In this document: positions 15,503 through 25,000 of the stretch, piece by piece | Layout of the letters: the number at the start of each line of letters is the position of its first letter | How positions within the stretch are numbered: position 1 is the first letter of the stretch | DNA from: Chromobacterium sinusclupearum | GTDB taxonomy: Bacteria; Pseudomonadota; Gammaproteobacteria; Burkholderiales; Chromobacteriaceae | Assembly: GCF_002902845.1 (NCBI RefSeq) | Contig: NZ_PPTF01000078.1 | Span: 40,248-104,247 of the forward strand | Length of the DNA: 64,000 nucleotides | Reading direction: 5' to 3' | Program-made: the position numbers and the translations under genes | The notes under the pieces: generated by a model | Seen by the model: the letters and a program-made list of their open reading frames with translations, nothing else | The model's database searches: none | What the model was told of the DNA's origin: nothing

Positions 15503-16390
15503 ATGGCAATCGACCTCACCCGCCTGCCCGCGCCGGCCGTCATCGAGCCGCTGGACTACGAAACCCTGCTGGCCGAATACAAGGCCCAGCTGCTGCAACT
15601 GGCGCCGGCCGAACTGCGCGACAGTCTCGCCGCGGCGCTGCAACTGGAAAGCGAGTCGCTGACCCTGCTGCTGGAACTGGCCGCCTACCGCGACCTACTG
15701 CAGCGCCAGCGCATCAACGAGGCGGCCAAAGCCTCGCTGCTCGCATACGCGGAGAAAACCGACCTCGACAACCGCGCCGCCGACTACGGCGTGCAGCGCT
15801 TGCTGATCCAGCCGGCCAACCCGGACGCCAATCCGCCGACCGACGCCATATGGGAAAGTGAAGAGCGCCTGCGCTACCGCTGCCAGATGGCGTTGGAAGG
15901 GCTGGCCACCGCCGGGCCGCGCGGCGCGTACAAATTCCACGCGCTCAGCGCCTCGGCCGAGGTGGCCGACGTCGATATCGATACCCCGGCGGGTGGCCGC
16001 GTGCGCGTCTGGCTGCTGGGACAAAACGGCGCCGCCAGCCAGGCGCTATGCGACACCGTCGCCGCGGCGCTCAACGTAGAACGCATTCGGCCGCTGTGCG
16101 ACACCGTGGAGGTGCGCGCCGCGCAGCCGCTGGCCTTCCAGATCGACGCCACGCTGATCTATCAGCCTGACGGCGAATCCATCAGCGGCGGCGTGGACGG
16201 CGCCCGCCAGCGCCTGGCCGCCATGCTGGCCGAGCGACGCAAGATCGGCGGCAGCGTGCCGCGCTCGGCGATAGACGCCGCGCTGCATGTGCCAGGCATC
16301 GACCGCGTCATCCTGGCCAGCCCGGCGGTGGATCTGCAATGCGGCGTCGGCCAATTCCCCGACTGCACCGCCATCAGGATAGCGCCATGA
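15503..16390 (+). CDS. J: Baseplate wedge protein J (P2 gpJ family)
   Basis: The 295-residue protein (P2 gpJ 302) opens MAIDLTRLPAPAVIEPLDYE, the family start, and contains LADYGVQR-like and AGGRVRVWLLGQNG-like segments. Part of the wedge ring of the tail baseplate. The frame is open upstream across W, but 15503 follows W directly. Its stop overlaps I (ATGA). Confidence 0.94.
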   Translation: MAIDLTRLPAPAVIEPLDYETLLAEYKAQLLQLAPAELRDSLAAALQLESESLTLLLELAAYRDLLQRQRINEAAKASLLAYAEKTDLDNRAADYGVQRLLIQPANPDANPPTDAIWESEERLRYRCQMALEGLATAGPRGAYKFHALSASAEVADVDIDTPAGGRVRVWLLGQNGAASQALCDTVAAALNVERIRPLCDTVEVRAAQPLAFQIDATLIYQPDGESISGGVDGARQRLAAMLAERRKIGGSVPRSAIDAALHVPGIDRVILASPAVDLQCGVGQFPDCTAIRIAP

Positions 16391-16953
16391 GTCGCCAGCT
16401 ACTGCCACCCAACGCCACGCGGCTGGAAGCGGCGCTGGCCGATACGCTGCAAACCCATATCAACCCGTCGCCGCTGCGCGGCATCGCCGACAGCGCGCGC
16501 TGTCCGGACGCACTGCTGCCCTGGCTGGCATGGGAACGCAGCGTCGAGAACCTCAGCGCCGCCGCCACCGTGCCGCAGATGCGCGCGCTGATCCGCTCTT
16601 CCATCGAGGTGCATCGCCGCAAAGGCACGCTGGCCGCCGTGCGCCAAGTGTTCCGGGATCTCGACCTCGGCGAAGTGCGGATTGATGAAGGCAACAACCG
16701 CTATTTGGCTAACGGCGACATGGCAGCGGATGGGTTTTGCACCGCCGGCGACCCGGACGGCTGGGCCGAATACCGCGTGCGCATCGACAAGATGTTGGAT
16801 GTGGACCAAGCCGCCGCCGCCCGCCGCGTCCTCAACGACATCGCCCCCGCGCGCTGCGTGCTGTGGGGTCTGGACTTCACCGGCGCCACGCTGATCGCCA
16901 ACGGCTACGCCCAGGCAAATGGCAAATACACTGCAGGAGTAATCACCGCATGA
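16387..16953 (+). CDS. I: Tail protein I (P2 gpI family)
   Basis: The 188-residue baseplate/tail fiber attachment protein (P2 gpI 176). The family pattern LLPPNATRLEAALADTLQ and LPWLAWERSVE near the N-terminus is clear, as is SSIEVHRRKGTLAAVRQV. It overlaps J and H by 4 bp on each side, consistent with coupled translation of the baseplate operon. Confidence 0.94.
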   Translation: MSRQLLPPNATRLEAALADTLQTHINPSPLRGIADSARCPDALLPWLAWERSVENLSAAATVPQMRALIRSSIEVHRRKGTLAAVRQVFRDLDLGEVRIDEGNNRYLANGDMAADGFCTAGDPDGWAEYRVRIDKMLDVDQAAAARRVLNDIAPARCVLWGLDFTGATLIANGYAQANGKYTAGVITA

Positions 16954-18608
16954 CAGCCCTACCCAATCCGCAAAAACCCGGCTGGCCATCCATCACCCAA
17001 TACGAAGTGACGGAACGGCTGCTAGGCGGCCCCGGCGGCCCGCTTAACCGCGCGCCGGCCGAGTTGCTGGAACGAACAGAGTTTCTGAAAAAGCAGATCA
17101 ACGACATCGTCTCAGGCGCCCTGGTGGCGGAATACGCCGACCGCCTCAAAACCCCGCGCAACATTGCCATGACCGGCGACGGCAGCTGGAGCGTCACCTT
17201 CGACGGCAACGGCAACGTCAGCGGCGCGCTGACGTTGGCCAGCAGCGGCGTGACGGCTGGCAGCTACGGCATGGTGACGGTGGACGCCAAGGGCCGCGTC
17301 ACGGCAGGACGGCAGATGCAGGCGGTCGACGTGCCGGCGCTGGACTGGAGCAAGATAACCAGCGGCAAGCCCACCACATTGGCGGGCTACGGCATCACCG
17401 ACGCGCAGCCGCTCAGCGCAGACCTGACGGCGCTGTCCGACCTCAAAGGCTCCGTAGGGCTGTACGTCAACACCGGCCCAGGCACTTGCGCAGCCCGCAG
17501 CCTGGCAGCGGGCCAGGGTGTGACCGTCAGCAATGGCGACGGCAAAAACGGCAACCCAACAGTGGCGCTCGCCAACAGCGGCGCGGCGGCTGGCAGCTAC
17601 GGAATCGTGACCGTCGATACCATGGGCCGAGTCACCGCAGGCCGACAGATGCAGACAGCTGACGTGCCGGCGCTGGACTGGAGCAAGATTACGTCAGGCA
17701 AGCCGACCACGCTGGCGGGATATGGCATTCAAGACGGCCAAGTAGTTGGCGCCCTGCCTGATGGGGCTGACCTGGATAAGGCTGTAGTGAGTGGCTGTCA
17801 CTACATCAGCAATCCGAAGAATGCGCCGGCCGGCGTGTCTTATGGCGTGTTGTCCGTCATGCGCGGGGCGGGTGATACGGTCATTCAGTTTGTTGCCGGC
17901 ATTACGGGCCGGGTCTGGTTCCGTAACGGCAATCCGCAAGCCTCCGGAGGCGGCGGGAAATTTCAGAATTGGGAGAGCCTGGCAACGATAACGGATATTG
18001 AAAACATCAAGTCAGGCCGGGATGCCGTCGCCTACGCCAACAGCCTGAAAACCCCGCGCAACATCTCTATGACAGGCGACGGCAGCTGGAGCGTCGCATT
18101 CGATGGCAGTGGCAATGCCAGCGGGGCGTTGACGTTGGCAAACAGCGGCGTCAGCGCGGGCAGCTACGGCATGGTGACAGTGGACGCCAAAGGCCGCGTC
18201 ACGGCTGGGCGACAGATGCAGGCGGCAGACGTGCCGGCGCTGGACTGGAGCAAGATCACATCCGGCAAGCCGACCACGCTGGACGGATATGGAATCGCGG
18301 ACGCCATACCGCAAGCGGCGATGCCGGGCAGCGTGGGGTCGGAGAATATCTGGCAGCGCCTACCCAATGGTTCTGTTTTCTGCGCCGGCCGAGTCAATAT
18401 TCCCGCGGGCGGTACGGTTACGGTGGCGCTGCCCATTTCGATGCGGACGGGTTTCGCGGCAATCATAGCCGTGCCAATGTCAGTATCCGCCAATGCGGGC
18501 GCCTATCCGTTTGGCGGGGCTGAGCCTATAGACATGAGCAGCATCAAAATCAAAAACCACTATACCTATTCATCCTTGGTATTCGCTTATTTAGTCTGGG
18601 GGGCATGA
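16950..18608 (+). CDS. H: Tail fiber protein (P2 gpH-like) with internal repeats
   Basis: The 552-residue receptor-binding fiber. The N-terminus (about 1-70) carries the baseplate-attachment region (WPSITQYEVTERLLGGPGGP). The shaft holds three copies of a unit containing VTVDxxGRVTAGRQMQ and DVPALDWSKITSGKPTTL. The last 90 residues form a distinct tip ending LVFAYLVWGA, the probable receptor-binding part. The next gene is a fiber assembly protein, overlapping by 4 bp. P2-type fiber genes evolve by swapping such modules. Confidence 0.92.
   Translation: MTALPNPQKPGWPSITQYEVTERLLGGPGGPLNRAPAELLERTEFLKKQINDIVSGALVAEYADRLKTPRNIAMTGDGSWSVTFDGNGNVSGALTLASSGVTAGSYGMVTVDAKGRVTAGRQMQAVDVPALDWSKITSGKPTTLAGYGITDAQPLSADLTALSDLKGSVGLYVNTGPGTCAARSLAAGQGVTVSNGDGKNGNPTVALANSGAAAGSYGIVTVDTMGRVTAGRQMQTADVPALDWSKITSGKPTTLAGYGIQDGQVVGALPDGADLDKAVVSGCHYISNPKNAPAGVSYGVLSVMRGAGDTVIQFVAGITGRVWFRNGNPQASGGGGKFQNWESLATITDIENIKSGRDAVAYANSLKTPRNISMTGDGSWSVAFDGSGNASGALTLANSGVSAGSYGMVTVDAKGRVTAGRQMQAADVPALDWSKITSGKPTTLDGYGIADAIPQAAMPGSVGSENIWQRLPNGSVFCAGRVNIPAGGTVTVALPISMRTGFAAIIAVPMSVSANAGAYPFGGAEPIDMSSIKIKNHYTYSSLVFAYLVWGA
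17143..17396 (+). repeat. Tail-fiber internal repeat, first long copy
   Basis: About 250 bp (starting CTCAAAACCCCGCGCAACAT) recur at 18044-18296 with scattered changes, encoding the same shaft module. A shorter copy of its second half lies at 17589-17729. Confidence 0.75.
17589..17729 (+). repeat. Tail-fiber internal repeat, short middle copy
   Basis: Matches the second half of the long modules (the GRVTAGRQMQ to GKPTTLAGYGI part) but lacks their first half, so the three copies are one full, one half and one full unit. Confidence 0.7.
18044..18296 (+). repeat. Tail-fiber internal repeat, second long copy
   Basis: Near-duplicate of 17143-17396, encoding LKTPRNISMTGDGSWSVAFD and the following shaft repeat. 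It directly precedes the unique tip domain. Confidence 0.75.
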
Positions 18609-19015
18609 TGTTCTATAGCGCCAAACTCAATGCTTTTTTCGATGATCCGGCTTATTACGGTCAATTGCCTGCCGACATCAAAGAAATACCAGATGACCTA
18701 TACGCTAAAGTCATGACTGGTCGGTCCCCTGATGATGATGTTGTGCCTGGGCCAGACGGGCTTCCCATGTGTCAGCGGCGGGTGGGACTGGACAGACCAT
18801 CATTGGGCGAGCAGCAAAAAGTAGATATGAAGATGTCAGAAGCCAATCAGAAAATACAGATTTTGGCCGACGCTATTAACTTGGGCATCGCTTCCCAGGA
18901 GGAAAAGCGCGATTACGATCTATGGCGAAAATATCGGGTTTTACTATCTAGAGTGCCTCAGCAGCCCGGCTTCCCCGCCAAGATCGACTGGCCCACGCCA
19001 CCGGGAACTGATTGA
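18605..19015 (+). CDS. G: Tail fiber assembly protein (P2 gpG-like)
   Basis: The 136-residue chaperone-like protein follows the fiber gene with 4 bp overlap. It has the acidic N-terminal domain typical of the tail fiber assembly family (MMFYSAKLNAFFDDPAYYG) and a C-terminal RVPQQPGFPAKIDWPTPP segment. Such proteins help fold and attach fibers. It ends just before an intrinsic terminator. Confidence 0.88.
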   Translation: MMFYSAKLNAFFDDPAYYGQLPADIKEIPDDLYAKVMTGRSPDDDVVPGPDGLPMCQRRVGLDRPSLGEQQKVDMKMSEANQKIQILADAINLGIASQEEKRDYDLWRKYRVLLSRVPQQPGFPAKIDWPTPPGTD

Positions 19016-19018
19016 CGA

Positions 19019-19040
19019 AAGCCCCGCACGCGCGGGGCTT
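19019..19040 (+). terminator. Terminator after the baseplate-fiber operon
   Basis: AAGCCCCGC / GCGGGGCTT form a strong stem with a 4-nt loop right after the G stop. The T tract is short. It also lies downstream of the leftward gene at 19056, so it may act in both directions. Confidence 0.65.
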
Positions 19041-19055
19041 GTTCATTGCCGGCTA

Positions 19056-19274
19056 TCAAGCGGCCTGTTGCTCGATCTGCTCCGCCTCATACCTCAGCGC
19101 CGCGGCGGCGCTGACAGCGAAGAAGTGGATCGACGGGTCTTCATGATGGCTGGCGAAGGTCTCGCCCAAGTGCGCCAGGCAGACGCAGAGGTTTTCTAGT
19201 GTCTCGCGCGGGTCATGGCCAATCAGGGGATTCAAGGTGTTGGCAACGGAACGATTGTGCATTTCTAACCTCAT
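19056..19274 (-). CDS. Small hypothetical protein downstream of a LuxR-type regulator
   Basis: The 72-residue soluble protein contains NPLIGHDPRETLENLCVCLA and an Ala-rich C-terminal helix. It is transcribed leftward after the LuxR-type gene and probably belongs to the same unit. No family is assigned with confidence. The start may be the second Met, four codons in. Cargo of the G-FI interval. Confidence 0.55.
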   Translation of the reverse strand: MRLEMHNRSVANTLNPLIGHDPRETLENLCVCLAHLGETFASHHEDPSIHFFAVSAAAALRYEAEQIEQQAA

Positions 19275-19314
19275 TTATTATTGAATTAGGCAATTAAATG
19301 CCAAGCCGTTATTT

Positions 19315-19770
19315 TTACGAAATTGTTACAGATTTGATATTGTCGTTTAAGCCAACCCGCTGCATAACCTCCGGCAAAAAAATGTGCGCTACCAGCAAGC
19401 GCGCATCCAGCCGCTTGCCCGCTTCAGATTTAAGCCCCAGTTTTCTATAGGCATTTTCGATATGGGCGCGGATGGTTCTTTCAGTGATGCCAAGCGCTTG
19501 CGCAGCATCGCGGTAACTGCGGCCAGCGGCGATAAGTAAAACTACGGACACTTCCGCGTCGGTTAAACGCCCCAACTGCTTCGCTTCCCTCTGCTGACGC
19601 CGCGCAGTTTCGGCCAGCAACTGCCGCAAATCCGCCGCCATCCTGGCGCGCAAATGTAGCGGCGCATCCGATTGCCCCACATCCGCCATCCAATTTAACA
19701 ACGTGAGCATATCCGCTGAATCCGCCTTCTCCAGAAATCGCTGGATCAGATCGGAAGCGGGAACGGGCAT
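19315..19770 (-). CDS. LuxR-type helix-turn-helix transcriptional regulator
   Basis: The 151-residue protein has a helical N-terminal half with no recognisable sensor domain and a C-terminal LuxR/FixJ DNA-binding domain (about 68-125). The domain shows RLTDAEVSVVLLIAAGRS, then ITERTIRAHIENAYRKLGL. It is on the minus strand between fiber and sheath genes, against late transcription. The interval corresponds to the variable Z/fun site of P2. The target could be prophage or host genes. Confidence 0.8.
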   Translation of the reverse strand: MPVPASDLIQRFLEKADSADMLTLLNWMADVGQSDAPLHLRARMAADLRQLLAETARRQQREAKQLGRLTDAEVSVVLLIAAGRSYRDAAQALGITERTIRAHIENAYRKLGLKSEAGKRLDARLLVAHIFLPEVMQRVGLNDNIKSVTIS

Positions 19771-19807
19771 AGACTCCTAAGCAAAATGCGGTCAAACACC
19801 ATGCTAG

Positions 19808-19830
19808 GTTGTGCCGCCGGCTGATACAAC
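19808..19830. promoter_or_regulatory. Candidate Ogr-binding dyad upstream of FI
   Basis: GTTGT-N13-ACAAC, sharing GTTGTGCC at the left and ATACAACA at the right with the P/O site. The centre is 78 bp before the FI start, fitting a late promoter for FI-FII-E-T-U-D. Confidence 0.6.
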
Positions 19831-19896
19831 AAGCACCGCTCGCGCCGGAATATCACGCGGGGCAACATGCTCAGAACCTCACCCGGAGACTGAGAC

Positions 19897-21069
19897 ATGC
19901 CCCAGGACTACCACCACGGCGTCCGCGTGCTGGAAATCAACACCGGCACGCGCCCCATTCGTACCATTTCCACCGCCGTCATCGGCATGGTCTGCACCGC
20001 GGACGATTCCGACCCGGCGGCCTTCCCGCTGGACGTCCCGGTCTTGCTGACCGACGTGCAAGCCGCCATCGGCAAGGCCGGCAGCAAAGGCACCCTGGCC
20101 GCCAGCCTGCAAGCCATCGCCGACAACGCCAGCCCGCTGGTGGTGGTGGTGCGCGTCAAAACCGGCAAGGACGCGGCGGAACAAAACAGCCTGATCATTG
20201 GCGCCACCACACCCGCCGGCCAAAACACCGGCCTGAAGGCGCTGCTCAGCGCCCAGCAGCGCGTCGGCGTGCGTCCGCGCATCCTGGGCGTGCCGGCGCT
20301 GGACACTCTGCCGGTGGCCACCGAGCTGGCCGCCCTCGCCGCCAAGCTGCGCGCCTTCGGCTACGTCAGCGCCAACGGCTGCAAAACCAAGGAAGATGCC
20401 GCCGCCTACCGCCAAAACTTTGGCCAACGCGAGCTGATGGTCATCTGGCCGGACTTCACCGCCTGGGATGGCGTGGCCAACAAGGACATGCCCGCCCCTG
20501 CCGTCGCCCGCGCGCTGGGCCTGCGCGCCATGCTGGACGAAACCCAGGGCTGGCATAAGACGCTGTCCAATGTGGTGGTGCAAGGCGTCACCGGCATCAG
20601 CCAGGATGTTTACTGGGACTTGCAGAACCCGGCCACCGACGCTGGCTTCCTCAACGAAAAATCCATCACCACCCTGATCCGCCGCGACGGCTTCCGCTTT
20701 TGGGGCAGCCGGACTTGCAGCGACGATCCGCTGTTCGCGTTCGAGTCCTACACCCGCACCGCCCAGGTGCTGGCCGACACCCTGGCGGAAGCGCATATGT
20801 GGGCCATGGATAAGCCGCTCACGCCCACGCTGGTGAAAGACATCGTGGACGGCGTCAACGCCAAGGGCCGCGAGCTGGTGACCAATGGCTATCTGCTGGG
20901 CTTTACCTGCTGGTACGACGCCACCGTCAACGACAAGGACACGCTCAAGACCGGCAAGCTGGCCATCGACTACGACTACACCCCCATTCCGCCGCTGGAA
21001 AACCTGATGCTGCGCCAACGCATCACCGACCGTTACCTGATCGACTTCGCGTCCAAGGTCAACGGCTAA
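19897..21069 (+). CDS. FI: Contractile tail sheath protein (P2 gpFI family)
   Basis: The 390 residues match P2 FI (396). Characteristic segments are the N-terminal YHHGVRVLEINTGTRPI, then GLVCTADDSD-like text and the C-terminal IPPLENLMLRQRITDRYLID. Polymerises around the tail tube and contracts on infection. First gene of the tail operon, 12 bp before FII. Confidence 0.96.
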   Translation: MPQDYHHGVRVLEINTGTRPIRTISTAVIGMVCTADDSDPAAFPLDVPVLLTDVQAAIGKAGSKGTLAASLQAIADNASPLVVVVRVKTGKDAAEQNSLIIGATTPAGQNTGLKALLSAQQRVGVRPRILGVPALDTLPVATELAALAAKLRAFGYVSANGCKTKEDAAAYRQNFGQRELMVIWPDFTAWDGVANKDMPAPAVARALGLRAMLDETQGWHKTLSNVVVQGVTGISQDVYWDLQNPATDAGFLNEKSITTLIRRDGFRFWGSRTCSDDPLFAFESYTRTAQVLADTLAEAHMWAMDKPLTPTLVKDIVDGVNAKGRELVTNGYLLGFTCWYDATVNDKDTLKTGKLAIDYDYTPIPPLENLMLRQRITDRYLIDFASKVNG

Positions 21070-21081
21070 CAGGAGACAACC

Positions 21082-21594
21082 ATGGCCGCACTGCCGCGCA
21101 CCCTGCGCAAATTCAACCTGTTCAACGATGGCATGTCCTTCATTGCCGAATGCCTGTCGGTCAAACTGCCGGCGCTCAAGATGAAAACCGAGGACTACAC
21201 CGGCGCCGGCATGATCGGCCCGGTGGCACTGCTCAAGGGCGTAGAAAAGCTGGAGATGGAACACACCTACAACGGCCCCATCCCGGAAATCATCGCCACC
21301 TTCGGCGCGGAAAAGCACGACGCCGCCAAGCTGCGATGGATGGGCAGCTACGCCAACGAAGCCACCGGCGAAAGCCACGCCGTGGAAATCGTCGCCGCCG
21401 GCCGCCACAACGAGCTGGACTCCGGCGACGCCAAAGCCGGCGAGAACGGCGAGTTCAAGGTTAAGACCGACCTGACCTACCTGAAATGGATCATGGACGG
21501 CAAAGAGCTGATCGAAATCGACATCGTCAACGACGTGTTCAAGGTGGCCGGCCAAGACCGCATGGCCCAGCACCGCGCCAACGTCGGCCTGTAA
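21082..21594 (+). CDS. FII: Tail tube protein (P2 gpFII family)
   Basis: The 170 residues match P2 FII (172). The start MAALPRTLRKFNLFNDGMSF and the central EIIATFGAEKHDAAKLRWMG fit the family. It forms the inner tube stacked inside the sheath and follows FI with a good ribosome-binding site (AGGAGA). Confidence 0.96.
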   Translation: MAALPRTLRKFNLFNDGMSFIAECLSVKLPALKMKTEDYTGAGMIGPVALLKGVEKLEMEHTYNGPIPEIIATFGAEKHDAAKLRWMGSYANEATGESHAVEIVAAGRHNELDSGDAKAGENGEFKVKTDLTYLKWIMDGKELIEIDIVNDVFKVAGQDRMAQHRANVGL

Positions 21595-21619
21595 CCCCCA
21601 TTTCTAGGAACCCCAAGCC

Positions 21620-21916
21620 ATGAACGAAAACACCATCCTGCTGGACGCCCCCATCCAGCGCGGCGAAACCAAGATCGAAACCATCCAGCTACGCCGCCCC
21701 GGCGCCGGCGAGCTGCGCGGCCTCAAGCTGGCCGACGTGCTGCAGCTGGACGTGGACGCCGCCATCAAGCTGCTGCCGCGCCTGTCCATGCCGGCGCTGA
21801 CGGAAGAAGAAGCCAAGCGGCTAGACCCGGCCGACCTGCTGCAATGCGCCACCGTGGTGGCCGGTTTTTTGTTGAAGAAATCAGAGCAGCCCGCCAGCCC
21901 CTCCCCGGCAGCGTAG
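21620..21916 (+). CDS. E: Tail assembly chaperone gpE (unshifted product)
   Basis: The 98-residue protein is the upstream product of the P2-type E/E' pair, which binds the tape measure during tail assembly. Text such as IQRGETKIETIQLRRPGAGE and LRGLKLADVLQLDVDA fits the gpE family. A T-TTT-TTG slippery heptamer near its end lets a fraction of ribosomes shift to -1. Confidence 0.9.
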   Translation: MNENTILLDAPIQRGETKIETIQLRRPGAGELRGLKLADVLQLDVDAAIKLLPRLSMPALTEEEAKRLDPADLLQCATVVAGFLLKKSEQPASPSPAA

Positions 21917-22047
21917 ACGACGCCATCGCCGACATCGCCACCATATTTCATTGGCCGCCCTCGGCCTATAGCGCCATGCCGCTGGCCGAGCTGGCCAGCT
22001 GGCGCGAGGCGGCCCGCCTAAGATCAGGAGCCGCCGACGATGAATAG
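21620..22047 (+). CDS. E+E': gpE+E' fusion made by -1 ribosomal frameshift
   Basis: Ribosomes read to codon 84, slip back one base on T-TTT-TTG at 21865-21871 and continue in the -1 frame to 22047, giving about 142 residues. The -1 frame encodes the typical E' tail (ADIATIFHWPPSAYSAMPLA). Dual-product tail chaperones are general in long-tailed phages, and P2 uses the same heptamer. The E' end overlaps the start of T by 8 bp. Confidence 0.85.
21865..21871 (+). promoter_or_regulatory. Programmed -1 frameshift slippery site
   Basis: T-TTT-TTG is in the correct phase of the E frame (GGT TTT TTG), and the -1 frame is open onward to 22047. Confidence 0.88.
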
Positions 22048-25000
22048 CAAGCTGAAAATCGAAGTGCTGCTGGCGGCCGTGGACAAACTGACCCGGCCGC
22101 TCAAGCAAGCCATGGCCGGCAACCAAGCGCTGGCGCGCGCGGTGAAGGAAAGCCGGGACCAGCTCAAGCAATTCCAAGCCGCGCAAAGCAGCATCGATGC
22201 CTTCCGCAAACTCACCAAAGAAAGCAAGGACACCGGCCAGGCGCTGGCCGGCGCGCGCCAACGCTTGGAAGCCGTCCGCCAGCAGATGGAACAGGCCGGC
22301 GGCGCCAGCATCAAACTATCCCGCAAATACGCCGCCGCCGAACGCGCCGTAGACAAACTCAGCATGGCCCACCGCAAGCGCCTGGATGCCGCCCGCGCCG
22401 CCTCGGCCGCGCTGCAGAAGGAAGGCATCGACACCCGCCAGCTTTCCGCCACGGAAACCACCCTCGCCGCCCGCATCCAAGAAACCAACCGCGCGCTAGA
22501 CGCCCGCCAAGGCAAGCTCGATGCCGTCGCCCGCAGGCAGCGGCTGCTCAACGAGGCGCAGCAGCGCTACAGCCAACATATCGCAGTGCGCGACAAGATC
22601 GCCGGCGCAGGCGCGAAAGCCGCAGTTGGCGGCGCGGCCATCGGTGCCACCATGGCCATGCCGGTGATGGCCTACGCCCAGGCCGAAGACGCCGCCACCC
22701 AGCTGAAAGGCGCAATGATGCGCGCCGGCGGCGTCATCCCGCCGGAGTTCGAGCAGATCAACCGCCTGGCGGAAAAGCTGGGCGACCGCCTGCCCGGCAC
22801 CACCGCCGATTTCCAAAACATGATGACCATGCTGCAACGCCAGGGCATGAGCGCGCAGTCCGTGTTGGGCGGCCTGGGCGAAGCCGCGGCTTACCTGGGC
22901 GTGCAGCTCAAGATGACGCCAGAGGCGGCGGCGGAATTCACCGCCAAGCTGCAAGACGCCACCCGCACCAGCGAAAAGGACATGATGGGTCTGGTGGACA
23001 TGATCCAGCGCGGCTTTTACGCTGGCGTAGACCCGGACAACATGCTGGAAGCCTACAAGGGCCTGGGCGCAGCCATGGACATGATGCGCGTCAAAGGGCT
23101 GGAAGGCACCAAAGCCTTCGCCCCCTTCGTGGTGATGATGGATCAGGCCGGCATGCGCGGCGAATCAGCCGGCAACGCCATTCGCAAAGTCATTGCGGCG
23201 AGCCTGAACGTGGACAAGATCAAGAAGGTGCAGCAGAACCTGCGTAAGCAAAAGGGCATTGCGCTGGATCTGGACTTCACCAACGGCAAGGGCGAGTTTG
23301 GCGGCCTGGACAAGCTCATGTCGCAGCTGAATCAGCTGGAAAAGCTGGACATGGTCAACCGCCTGGCGGTGCTGAAAGACATCTTCGGCGACGACAAGGA
23401 AACCAATGAAGTCCTGTCCAAGATCATCGATAAGGGCAAGGACGGCTACGCCGACGTTGTAAAAAATCTAGCCGAGCAAGCCAGCTTGCAAGAGCGCGTC
23501 AATCAGCAGCTCGGCACCCTGAAAAACCTGTGGGACGCCGCGTCCGGCACCTTCACCAATGCCATGGTGCGCTTTGGCGAAGCCATCAGCCCGGAGCTGA
23601 AGGCCGCCGCGGAGTGGATTGGCAAGCTGTCGGAAAGGCTGGGCGAGTGGGCCAAGGAAAACCCAGAGCTGGCCAATACCATCATGAGAGTTTTAGCCTT
23701 CACTGGCTTGGCGTTGCTGGCTTTTGCCGGTTTGGCTATCGCCATCGCCGGCATACTCGGTCCCATCGCGCTGGCCCGTCTCAGTCTGTCCACCCTTGGC
23801 ATTCGAGCCGGCGGCGTGGTGGAAAAGCTGGTCGATCTGCGCAAAGCCGGCGCAGGCGCGGGGCAATCCCTATCCGGCAAGCTGTCCGCCGGCGCGGCCG
23901 CCGCCAAACGTGCCAGCCAGGGGCTGGCTGATGCCTGGCGCGCATCCAGCCCGCGCGAACCGCTCAAGCGCCTATGGGCATGGACCAAGGGGCTGAAATC
24001 CACCCTGCCCGCCGCCATGCGGGCCGCCGGCGCGCGCAGCTTAGAACTGGCTCGCGCCATGGGAACTGGCCTGGTGGACAAGTTCAAGTCCGGCAAGCTC
24101 GCCGTCTATAAGTACACCGCCGCGCTCTGGCGGGCCGTTGCCGCCCAGCTGGCGCTGGCGCGCGCCAGTGCCGGGGCCAAACTCGGCGCGGTGACGCAGT
24201 ATGTCAAAACCCGCGGCGTCAAAGGCATGGCCATGGATGGCCTCAAGGGCGGCGGCAAGCTGATCGGCGGCGGCCTGGCCGCTGCAGCGTCTGGCGCGGC
24301 CAGCGCCATCATGGGCATTGGCCAGGCGCTGATGTTTGTCGGCCGGCTGGCCATGGCCAACCCCATCGGCCTGATCATCGGCCTGGCCGCTCTGCTCATC
24401 TACAAGTATTGGGAACCGATCAAGGCTTGGTTCACGGGCTTTTGGGAAGGGCTGAAAGAAGGGCTGGCGCCGCTGGGCGCGATATTCGATCAAGTCTTTG
24501 CCGCCATCGGCCCCGCGCTGGAGCCGCTGCGCCCTGTCTGGGATTGGCTGGTCGGCGCGTTCAAGGCCGCGTGGGAATGGGTATCCAAGCTGCTGGGGCC
24601 GGTGGATGCCAGCAAGCAAAGCCTGGACGCGGCGGCAAATAGCGGCAAGGGCTTCGGCAAGTGGCTGGCCAACCTGATCGTCATCGGCCCGGAGCTGGCC
24701 GCCAAGTTCATCACTGTCGGCCTGGACATCATGTCCGGCATCGTCTCAGGCATCAAGAAGGGCATCGTGTGGGTCAAAGATGCCATCCTGGGCGTGGGCG
24801 ACATGCTGCCGGAGTGGCTGCGCAAGAAGCTGGACATTCACAGCCCATCCCGCGTGTTCGCCACCATCGGCGGTCATACCATGGCCGGCCTGGAGCAAGG
24901 CATCGATCAGGGCCAGGCCGGGCCGCTGGCCAGCATGCGCGAAGCTGCCAAACGGCTCACCGCCGCCGGCGCCGGCATCGCCATCGCCACCGCGCCCGCC

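Noticed and set aside
19879..21573. Long antisense open frame (564 codons) opposite FI and FII
   Set aside because: Exact shadow of two well-recognised tail genes in GC-rich DNA; His/Gly/Ala/Arg-rich translation without any motif.
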